DNA from: Thoreauomyces humboldtii
Taxonomy: Eukaryota; Chytridiomycota; Chytridiomycetes; Spizellomycetales; Powellomycetaceae
Length of the DNA: 25,671 bases
Reading direction: 5' to 3'
Assembly (NCBI GenBank): GCA_027596035.1
Contig: JADGJA010000086.1
Coordinates: 1 to 25,671 of the forward strand
In this document: positions 8,572-16,334 of the stretch, in pieces
How the letters are laid out: every line of letters starts with the position of its first letter
Numbering within the stretch: position 1 is the first letter of the stretch
Program-made: the position numbers and the translations under genes
The notes under the pieces: model-generated
What the model saw: the letters and a program-made list of their open reading frames with translations, nothing else
Databases searched by the model: none
What the model was told of the DNA's origin: nothing

Positions 8572-8654
8572 ACCGCGATAACCGCTGAGTATCGCGGTAC
8601 TTTGAAGGCAGAGATAGTGGAATCTCTGCCGGTGCTACCGTCCGGTGCTACCGT
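8572..8654. repeat. Two adjacent perfect hairpins followed by a tandem 13-mer
   Basis: Hairpin 1: ACCGCGATA (8572-8580) pairs with TATCGCGGT (8590-8598), loop 9 nt. Hairpin 2: GGCAGAGAT (8607-8615) pairs with ATCTCTGCC (8622-8630), loop 6 nt. Then CCGGTGCTACCGT occurs twice head to tail (8629-8641 and 8642-8654). All arms are perfect. It lies in DNA without a gene. Confidence 0.7.
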
Positions 8655-8898
8655 AGGTACATCGTACGCCGGAGCCCTAGATCTGCGCGCAAATAGAACT
8701 TCAGTACAAGCGCAGAATTTGTTCAGAAACGATTGGCCATCCCTCTCCCTGCATCGTTGAGATGTCGACGGTCGCTCGTGCTGCGGACGCCGCGGGTGCT
8801 CTGCTCTGGTCCTGGAAAACTGGAAACGCGTTCACTTCTGTCAAATTGCGTGCGCAGCAGTCAAAAAAGAATCAAGAGGAGTGTCACTCTTCCCCCTC

Positions 8899-8934
8899 AC
8901 CTCGCACACCTCGCACACCTCGCACACCTCAGTC
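8899..8934. repeat. 9-bp tandem repeat
   Basis: Three perfect copies of ACCTCGCAC (8899-8907, 8908-8916, 8917-8925) and a fourth imperfect copy (ACCTCAGTC, 8926-8934). It sits about 185-220 bp upstream of the ATG at 9120, so in the promoter or 5' UTR. Copy number may vary between strains. Confidence 0.7.
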
Positions 8935-9101
8935 ACACCTCGGGCATGCCCACATTGTTGGAGCTGCTTGAGCGCAGTCGACCGATGTAAACCGCTTTCT
9001 CTCTCCCAGTCAGTTGCCAGCTTTCGTTCCTGTCTCAAGACGATCCGTTCTGCATCGCCCCCACCTAACCTTTCCCTCGCTCCTCCTTCTTCACCACCAC
9101 G

Positions 9102-9110
9102 GTACAGTAC
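9102..9110. promoter_or_regulatory. GTACTGTAC-type element before the VASt-like gene
   Basis: GTACAGTAC (reverse complement of GTACTGTAC) ends 9 nt before the ATG at 9120. One of four exact copies in the window. Confidence 0.4.
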
Positions 9111-9119
9111 ATCATCGCA

Positions 9120-12100
9120 ATGCCCGCCGGCAGGGGAAGCAAACGACCCAGACCAACGGTACAAGAAGTCATGCTGGGTTGGCAGCAGGGAGGAGCGTCT
9201 ACTGCTCCCGCAGGGATACCTGGTATGTCATTCCCATCCCTTCTCCCTACACCTCTATCCCTTCTCACTGACAGCCGCGCTCCCACCTCTCCTCAGGTTA
9301 CGAAGGAATCGAGTTTCCGATATATGCAGAACCTCAGATCACGAGACCCGTTAGTGACAGTCAGCATACCCTAGCCATGCCTTCCGATCAGCATGGCAAC
9401 ATCCTCTCGCAGCAGCATCACCACCACTTGCAACCGCACCGAAACCGCCTGGGACCCGACACTCTTCCCTCGCGGTCCTTTCTCGGCATACCAGAGCTCG
9501 ACATGACGTCGCCGTACTTCACCTTCACGATGCGTGGACTTCCGGAGGGATTGGATGCAGCGGCCATGGACGACGCGGGACATCACCAACCGACGGAATG
9601 CGCATGTCTGGATCATGCCGACCGCATGCTCCTCGACGCAAAGTACGCTGTCCCAGTCGACGCTGTAGCTGCGGAGATCTTTGGAGAAGACTCGGAGGCG
9701 GTCGAGAGGTTCTACAAGGCACGAGGAGCTAGAGGTAGAAAGGCTGTGAACCGAAGCAAGTCGTCCTCGAGCATTCGATAGGAAGGAGCTGACGAATGGA
9801 GGCAGATGTCCAGATAGACCATTGGCTCAAGGACTCGCAGGGACGTTGGGTTTCTCGTTGCGTCGTGTTCATGACTCGTACTCGAAATCCGGCTGGTATG
9901 GCCAACTGCCGACCGATGTCAGTCAGAGACGCGGTCACTTACCAGACAGTTCTTCAGATGGCATCGATGTGATCGCAAGGATCGAGGAGACGCAGATGGT
10001 CTTGCAGCATGAAGTCAGGTAAGACCTTGCGCAACCATACTTTGCTTTTGGCACTTCTTTGGAAACTTTCAGAGACCAACTCACCTATCGTAATCGCAGT
10101 GTCTTGGTGGTTGAAACAACGACGATTCGGACGCAAGTAGTACCTGAGACAGATGCTACGCCGACAACTACGATTCAAAGATGCTGTGTGACTCCAGCTG
10201 AAGTGGGCGGCAGGCTGGGTACTCGGCTCAGGGTTCACGCGAGAGTGCAGGGCGCGTTGAAGCGTACTAAACTGGGCGCCATGACGGACGGTGAGCCTAT
10301 CTTGCGCAGCAATGTAATCACCAGTCCCAGAATACGATCTGACCAGGCTTCATACGCAGAGACTGTTTCACGGCCAGCGCTTGAAAGACTAATGGCAACT
10401 ACTAGGTGCTTGGACGAGCATGTTATTAAGCTGGTCGCTCGGTATCGTGGCACGCATATCAAATTAGCGAAAAGATCAACATCCTCGTCTTCCGCATCAT
10501 CCACATCTTCAGGCCCTCCAACAGTGCCTCTAAACACCACAGACACCGGGGCAAACGACATCCTACCGGCGTTTCTGACGCGAGGCCCAAAACCCGTGTC
10601 AAAAGCGTCGGCACCACTTGTGGCCAAGTCTGGCACTTCATCGCGCACTTCTCCTTCATCTTCTCTCACTCCCTCCATCAATGGTCATTCCGCACCCTCG
10701 TCCTCTACATCTTCGGCTAACCACTCGCCCAGGCCGGGGACCGATGTCAACGCTGTCGTGGACAAAGTCCTCGACGCTCAGCCAGCGCGCAGCTTTCGAC
10801 CGGGTTTGAGCCCTGCTCGTCATAGTTACGAAGCTGTCACGCCTCCTGGGTTCCTCTCACCTGCTATAAGAGTGGAGGCGCCTTCACCGAGACTGCACCA
10901 TCACAAAAACCAGAGTTGCTCTGCTCTTTCGAAAAAGGCTGCCGGACCGAGGCCGCAGAACAAGGTCGAGAGACGGCCAGGTGGACCACGCCCGTTCGGG
11001 TGGAATGTTGGAGCAGCTGCATCAAGTAGGGACCTCACATCCCATCAACGTCAGCAGACGACGGAACCAAAAGCAGTAGTTTGGGACGGGCGCACGTGGG
11101 CGGAAGCTCACCCCGTGGTCGCTCAACGTCTGGCGGCGGCAATGCCAGTCGGGCCCATCATCTCGTCTTCCATACCGGTCCCGGCCAGAACAGCAGCCGT
11201 GGCACCAGGGGTAGTAGCTCAGCCGAGTCTCAGTCGGGAAGGAGGCGCCGTGGCTGTCTGGACCGGGAACGAGTACATTGTGCAGGAGGGTCGTGGTGTC
11301 GATCGGCCTCAAAAGGCAGCATCCTTGCCTCGGGAACAACCTTCTCAACCTACGCGCGTCGGAACTTTCCAACCTTTGACCGCCGAGGACGACATGACCT
11401 GCTCAACGACGACGGGCAGCGCGCCCCCATCCGACATAGACGAGGAAGATGATCAGCTCGAGGAGGAATACGAGGCCGCATACGGTCTGTTCGCGGAACT
11501 CCAACCCAAAACTCCCCAGGAAGCAGCAGAGTGGCGGGAGGCTGCTCAACGTCGACTGAAGCTTCACCTCGAGGCCAAAGAACGCGTGGAGGCCGTGCTG
11601 GCCAACGAGCAAGTCTTCACCACCGCCGACATCGGGATCGCGGCCGCAGCGTCAGCCAATACTGCCGCTGTTGCCCGGCCAGCCGAACCGACAGGTACCG
11701 CTGCTCAGATCCTTGCGGACGGGGACCCGACGTATCGTCGACACCGGGCGCAGCAACGACAGGAACATAGACGCGAACGACTCCGGAGACAGGAAGAAAA
11801 GATGCTGATCAACGAGGTCGAGGGGACGAAATCGGATCGACAGGGTGATTCGAGCTCATATTCGAGTTCGGTCACCACCTCCGACACTACGACGAGCTCG
11901 CGCATCTCACAAAGAACTCTTCCGCGCGGCGGTGCAGTAATGGATGCAGATCCCGTCGCTTCCACTCCCGGATTCGTTCCGATCGAACATCCCTCGTTCA
12001 TTCCGCTGGCACAAGAGCCGGAGCAGGCGCTGCCTCCGCTGCCTCTCGGTCCGGCCTTTGCCGTGTTTTTCCTCCTTCTCTTCCTCCACACCGTCGGCGC

Positions 12101-12212
12101 CACCTACCCCATCGCAAAGATGATCTGGTACATCATGCTGAGGTTCGGTGCACCCATCGCGTGTCTGTTGCTCGGACTTGCGACAGCGACGGCTATCTCC
12201 GTTATCCGATAG
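9120..12212 (+). CDS. VASt-like (StART-related lipid transfer) membrane-anchored protein
   Basis: Five exons: 9120-9222, 9297-9734, 9806-9895, 9946-10018 and 10073-12212, with introns of 74, 71, 50 and 54 bp; 947 aa. Every junction restores frame. Residues about 135-306 match the VASt pattern: a start at CACLDHADRMLLDAKYAVPV, an F-G-x-D-S-E segment, DHWLKDSQGRWVSRCVVF, IARIEETQMVLQHEVR, then GGRLGTRLRVHARVQGALKR. Next come Ser/Pro-rich linkers, an acidic patch (DIDEEDDQLEEEYE, about 689) and a basic helix (about 789-815). Two C-terminal hydrophobic segments (about 896-915 and 922-946) probably anchor it in the ER or at contact sites. Lam/GRAMD1 proteins with this domain move sterol between ER and plasma membrane, but they carry an N-terminal GRAM domain, which I do not see. 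The exon model is strong; the VASt call is moderate. Confidence 0.65.
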
Positions 12213-12939
12213 CTTTCCCCATGTGTGTCCCTACGGCAAACATTCTGGACTATTATGGACTTGCTACTTTTCTCACTTGTGTGCCTTGGTTGCTTAGCTT
12301 CCCCTTCCGATTGGATTCCTTTTCTTAATGCTGTATCTACCATTTTCTTGTTATAATACCATACCCTCTTCTTTTTTCTCGAACGGATGATGCCATACAC
12401 ATATAGGCATCAGATAGTTCAAAGTTCTTGGGACTGAAGCAAGACCGTACTTGGGCAGCCAAGAAGTTAGACGGTATTACTCCTTGCATTCGATCCCTGC
12501 CTTTCCCATACGATGGTCCGTATCCATCGGCAGAGGTGATTTAATTGGCGCCGTACGTGAGCGATTCGAATTGATTCATGGTTGAGAGAGATCCGGCCGA
12601 CGAAGACGGTAGTGAGCTATAGATTGAGATTATGCTGCCGTCGAATCAACGACTACAGGAAAGACCTTGACCATGAAAGACCCATTAATTGGCATCCACA
12701 CACGGCCCTTCATCCGTTCGACAATCGCGCACTTGAGGAGATATTTCGCGTCATGAAGATAGAAAGGGCGTAATAAAAGATTACATACAAGAAAATACAG
12801 CAACGACAAAGAAAAAGAAAAAGAGAAAGACGTTCAAAAGCTCCAAGCGCGCGCTGCGCTTTGGGGAGGGGGCGACCTGCGTACGAAATATATCCGCGTG
12901 GGGGAAGATGTGAGTTGCAGTTGATTTGGCAGGGAACCT
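12213..12939. other. Convergent intergenic region
   Basis: 727 bp between the 3' ends of the VASt-like gene and the lactone oxidase gene. AT-rich stretches at 12325-12365 and 12770-12835 suit 3' UTRs. I checked for tRNA-like arms around the TTCGA motifs at about 12490 and 12565 and found no pairing. No gene seen. Confidence 0.5.
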
Positions 12940-14640
12940 CTACAGGTGCGCAGCGAGAGCGACCTGCGGCATGACGGTAGCCGCACTTTGCCGCCTCGCA
13001 GGTCTCGCGACGACGGTCCTTCCGTCGCTCCCAACGGCGAACACCTTCCCCAACCAAGGGCTGAGGAACCTCGATGTGGGATCCACCTTCGATCGCAACT
13101 CCTCAAAGTCGTCCCACCGGGCGAACCCCCTCCCAAAGTCGTATATCTCGGGGACAAAGTGCTTGCCCCAGTGAGGCAACCCGCCGAACCTCTCCAGCAC
13201 GACCTGGACGTCCCGCATGGTCTCGAGACCGTCGGCTCGGATGGTGCCGTCGGCCGCGAGGTACACGAGGAGACCGATGTAGACGACGGGTCCGTCGTAG
13301 GCCGGGTTCAGCCACGCCGAGGACTGTCCCGTGGCTCGGTAGATGAAGGGATAGTGGAGTCGTCCCTTGTTCGACATGGTCCATTCCCGGAGCGCGAGCG
13401 TCGCGGCTGACCAGTGTTCGAGGGGCACCGCGATCTCGCAGTTCACTTGAGGGACCGGGATCCCTTTGGTCAGGATCTGCTCCTGGTGACCCGTGATGTC
13501 GCGCGCGTCGGCGAACCGACGGACGGTGCGGAACTGTGGTGCGATCTGGGGGATTTCGGATGATGGTTCGGGGAGGGAGATGGACGGGGATGATGACGAG
13601 GAGGTTGCCGAGAGTGTTGGTGAAGGCGGTGGGGAAGCTGAGCTCGTCGTGGATGTCGCAGATGACTTTGTGTCGTGCGACATGGCAGTGCAGTAAAGAT
13701 GGACCGTATCATTCAAAGCCGAAGAAGCGACTGCCGATTCCACGGGAGTCTTTCCCTCAGATTGGACAAACTCCTTGTAGGCGGCGGATGCGGGGTCCGC
13801 GGGATCGGTCAACCAAACGTGGACCTGATCCGTCTCGGGAAACCACCAGACCTTCACGAACTCGACCGTCTCGTTCCACCTCTGATAGTTCTCGAGGAGG
13901 TCCGACAGGTCGCACGTGAGCTTCGTGCATGAGAACACGCGGCGAGGGGCGGTCCGGATCTCGATCTCCGTGATGACTCCGAGTGTTCCGACGGACGTGA
14001 CGAACGCTGCCAGGGGCAGATCGGGACGTCCCTTGGGACCTCCTACGATGGCCACCTCGCCAGATGGCAATACGACGCGAACGGATTCCACGATGTCGGC
14101 GTAGCTGGCCTGGAAGAGACCCTGTCCGTGGGTTCCAGTGGAGATGGAACCAGCGAGCGTCTGGATCCCAATGACTCCGGGCGAGCAAGGCAACATCCTC
14201 CCGTGCTCGCCGAGGATCCTGATGACCGAGTCGATGGTGGTAGCCGGTCCGAACACGGCGGTCCCCTTCTCCTCGTCGATACTCCTCAGTCCCTTCAGCT
14301 CCCTCATGTCGACCAACAGTGCGGACTGATCGCCGGCGGGCAGAGACGCTATCATCTCGTAAGAGAGCGCGGAACCGACGACGTTGATCCGACCGTCAGA
14401 CGCTCGGATGAGGGCCGCGAGCTGCTCCTCGGACTCTGGAGCGTGGATCTGGGACCTCGGAGCGATGGGGTTGATGCCGGACCAGTTGTAGAGGGTATCT
14501 TCTTCGGCGGCGGTCGGAGCCAAGGCCACGTTGGTGGTGTTGGCCGTTTTGGCGGTGGTGGGAAGGTGGCAGGAGAGGAGAGCCGCTTTCTTGGTGTGCG
14601 CGGTAGGCGCCCGGCTCACAGCGTCGATGGCGACGGACAT
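12940..14640 (-). CDS. FAD-dependent sugar-1,4-lactone oxidase family protein (D-arabinono-lactone oxidase-like)
   Basis: Intronless, 566 aa. Residues about 57-235 form the FAD-binding PCMH domain, with GSALS (89-93) and the family loop SISTGTHGQG (165-174). Residues about 370-540 form the ALO domain, with HWGK (490-493) and the terminal block RWDDFEELRSKVDP...FLSPWLGKVF. In fungi such enzymes oxidise D-arabinono-1,4-lactone to make erythroascorbate; related flavoenzymes use other lactones or polyols, so the substrate is open. The usual GSGHS, whose His is covalently flavinylated, reads GSALS: the His position is Leu92, as in plant galactonolactone dehydrogenase, so FAD is probably non-covalent. 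A Ser/Thr/Pro-rich insert (about 325-362) lies between the two domains. The N-terminal about 50 residues are low in acidic residues and may be a targeting peptide. A TATA element lies 144 bp upstream. Confidence 0.8.
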   Translation of the reverse strand: MSVAIDAVSRAPTAHTKKAALLSCHLPTTAKTANTTNVALAPTAAEEDTLYNWSGINPIAPRSQIHAPESEEQLAALIRASDGRINVVGSALSYEMIASLPAGDQSALLVDMRELKGLRSIDEEKGTAVFGPATTIDSVIRILGEHGRMLPCSPGVIGIQTLAGSISTGTHGQGLFQASYADIVESVRVVLPSGEVAIVGGPKGRPDLPLAAFVTSVGTLGVITEIEIRTAPRRVFSCTKLTCDLSDLLENYQRWNETVEFVKVWWFPETDQVHVWLTDPADPASAAYKEFVQSEGKTPVESAVASSALNDTVHLYCTAMSHDTKSSATSTTSSASPPPSPTLSATSSSSSPSISLPEPSSEIPQIAPQFRTVRRFADARDITGHQEQILTKGIPVPQVNCEIAVPLEHWSAATLALREWTMSNKGRLHYPFIYRATGQSSAWLNPAYDGPVVYIGLLVYLAADGTIRADGLETMRDVQVVLERFGGLPHWGKHFVPEIYDFGRGFARWDDFEELRSKVDPTSRFLSPWLGKVFAVGSDGRTVVARPARRQSAATVMPQVALAAHL

Positions 14641-14783
14641 TTGGGGCTTGTTGATGTGCCGAGCGATGGGTGGATAATGGGGGGTATGCGGAAGTGGGGC
14701 TTATGAATGGGTGCGTGCTGTACGAAGTCCTTTTGGCGGAAAAAGCTTTGAGACCCTCGGAGGAGAGGGGACTCGTCCCAAAG

Positions 14784-14791
14784 CTATATAG
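14784..14791 (-). promoter_or_regulatory. TATA element of the lactone oxidase gene
   Basis: Palindromic CTATATAG, 144 bp upstream of the minus-strand ATG at 14640. Confidence 0.4.
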
Positions 14792-14850
14792 ATGTCCAGT
14801 GTACAAGCGGGGGTGGAATAATATACACTCGAAGAGAGAGGGCTCCTTGC

Positions 14851-14904
14851 ATGTGTGTGTGAGAGAGAGAGGGAGAGAGCGAGCGAGAGATGTGTGTGTG
14901 AGTG
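14851..14904. repeat. GT/GA compound microsatellite
   Basis: A GT run, a GA run with minor breaks, then a second GT run. The 13-mer ATGTGTGTGTGAG occurs exactly at 14851-14863 and 14890-14902. It lies about 210-265 bp upstream of the oxidase ATG. Confidence 0.8.
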
Positions 14905-15645
14905 CACACTTCGCCGGCATGACGACTTTTCGATAGCACACTCTTCCCTGTGTGGGAGAATCGAAGGGGGGAGGGGAGAAAAAAGGGAAAAGAACGGAAA
15001 AAAAAAAAGTTTAGAACGGAAACCCGGTAAACGGCCGATTGTCCCGAAACCGGGGGACCGAGGGCTCGTTATCTCCGACCGCGGGCGTGCCTGTTCCGGG
15101 GCATGTTTCGAGGCCCTGGGCAGATTGCGATCCTTTCGGCGATCCCCGATTCGTCATGACGTTGCACACCGGTGTATGCGGATCAAAAAATGTTGGTAAG
15201 CGCCGCTGGTCGGACTTTGGGGGGAAAAGCCCGGCTTGGAATTCCCTTGTACCGGTATCGTTCTTATGCGTGCGCTTTTGTTCATGTGAATACCAGGCAC
15301 AATGTGACCACGCAGTCAAGTACCGTCACGCTTGAACATCTCGTTTGTAGTAGAGTCCTGTTGTGAGAGAACCAAGCATGACCTTCGCACATTGCACGGC
15401 CATGGTTGAGACGATCCTTGCAACAGGTGCTGGCAGCAATCATACCGTCCAACTCTCCGAGTCCGAAAATGTACCACTTCATATAGGGCATACCGAGGCC
15501 CTAGAGAGCACCCGTACCGATCCTGTGCGTGTCTTTCGCCAGGAAAAGCAGCTTGTGATGGTACGAAAGTACAGAAAGGGGGATAATCTAGTGTGTGCAG
15601 CGCTATTAGAAAAAGTCAGAGTCAAACAGGAAGTTCATGGAGACT

Positions 15646-15673
15646 TGCAAAGAACGAGATGCAAAGAACGAGA
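15646..15673. repeat. 14-bp tandem duplication with a nearby inverted copy
   Basis: TGCAAAGAACGAGA occurs twice head to tail (15646-15659, 15660-15673). GTTCTTTGC at 15727-15735 is the perfect inverse of its GCAAAGAAC part, so either copy could pair with it. Confidence 0.65.
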
Positions 15674-16334
15674 CGGAACTCAGAGAATGAGGTCGAAGCC
15701 CCGAAAAGAGTGAATGCAGATGGTCGGTTCTTTGCGTCGCGAAAGCCGTCATCCTAGCAAGGCCCCTCCAGCCACCCCCGCACCAGTCAAGACACGCAGA
15801 GACCTTACCGTACAAGTTGCAACAAGACTCCCTCTCGAACATCTCTGGCCGGCTTTCAATGTAGATAGCCTACTCGGCATCGGACCTACTTTCGACCTCC
15901 TCCAAAATCTACGGCAAGGTTATGACTAACCGCAGGATTCTTCTCACCGGTCTCTTTTTGTTAATCGGACGCTTAAACCAGCTTTTGAAACTAGCTCCCT
16001 ATCGTTACGGTGATAATCCGTTGAATGGCCGGGCGTGGGCGACCGCCGTCCTGACGATGAGGCTGTCTGTGGCTTGGCCCTTGATGTATCGATTGCGGTT
16101 TCTCTCTCATGTGTCAACCGCTCGACGATTTTTGCCGGCGTATGTGCAGGGCGCTTCCCATTAGAAGACCGCCTCCTGCAGCTTCGCTTCATATCATCAC
16201 ATATCGCTCAGGGTGGCCTTTGTGAGGCGGATCGTTGGGTTCCGTTCTGTTAGATGGATTGTTGAGCACGACAAGCTTCCCGCCGAATTCCCCCCCGCCA
16301 GGGAATCCTTCTCTTGCTCACCAGTGGTCCTCCC

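Larger units (their letters stand above)
8055..9119. other. Gene-poor region upstream of the VASt-like gene
   Basis: I see no supported gene in about 1 kb. Frames are short and stop-rich up to about 8730. A 69-codon ATG frame (8762-8971) runs through a 9-bp tandem repeat and looks spurious. The notable contents are paired hairpins with a tandem 13-mer (8572-8654), the 9-bp repeat (8899-8934), a pyrimidine-rich leader (about 9040-9095) and the GTACAGTAC element just before the ATG at 9120. Confidence 0.5.
14641..16334. other. Long gene-poor region between divergent genes
   Basis: About 1.7 kb between the start of the lactone oxidase gene and the start of the giant gene. It holds the oxidase TATA element, a GT/GA microsatellite, an A-run at 15000-15008 and a 14-bp duplication. 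Several small frames exist: 15378-15713 (111 codons), 15714-15929 (71) and 15922-16164 (80). None shows a known family. A branch-point-like CTAAC followed by CGCAG (15926-15935) hints at a spliced transcript, but I could not build a convincing protein. Confidence 0.4.

Noticed and set aside
8899..8934. CRISPR-like spaced repeat
   Set aside because: Units are 9 bp and directly abutting, with no spacers. It is a minisatellite in a fungal promoter.
8762..8971. 69-codon ORF upstream of the VASt-like gene
   Set aside because: Its second half encodes the 9-bp tandem repeat and it has no conserved pattern. A leader ORF cannot be excluded.
9779..9781. TAG as end of a 9120-9781 protein
   Set aside because: It lies in a 71-bp intron (9735-9805). 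Splicing restores the continuous VASt-like pattern.
12470..12600. tRNA-like TTCGA motifs
   Set aside because: No T-arm or acceptor stem pairing could be formed around either motif on either strand.
15714..16164. Two overlapping small ORFs (15714-15929 and 15922-16164)
   Set aside because: No recognisable domain. They overlap by 8 bp out of frame, and no splice option gave a better protein.
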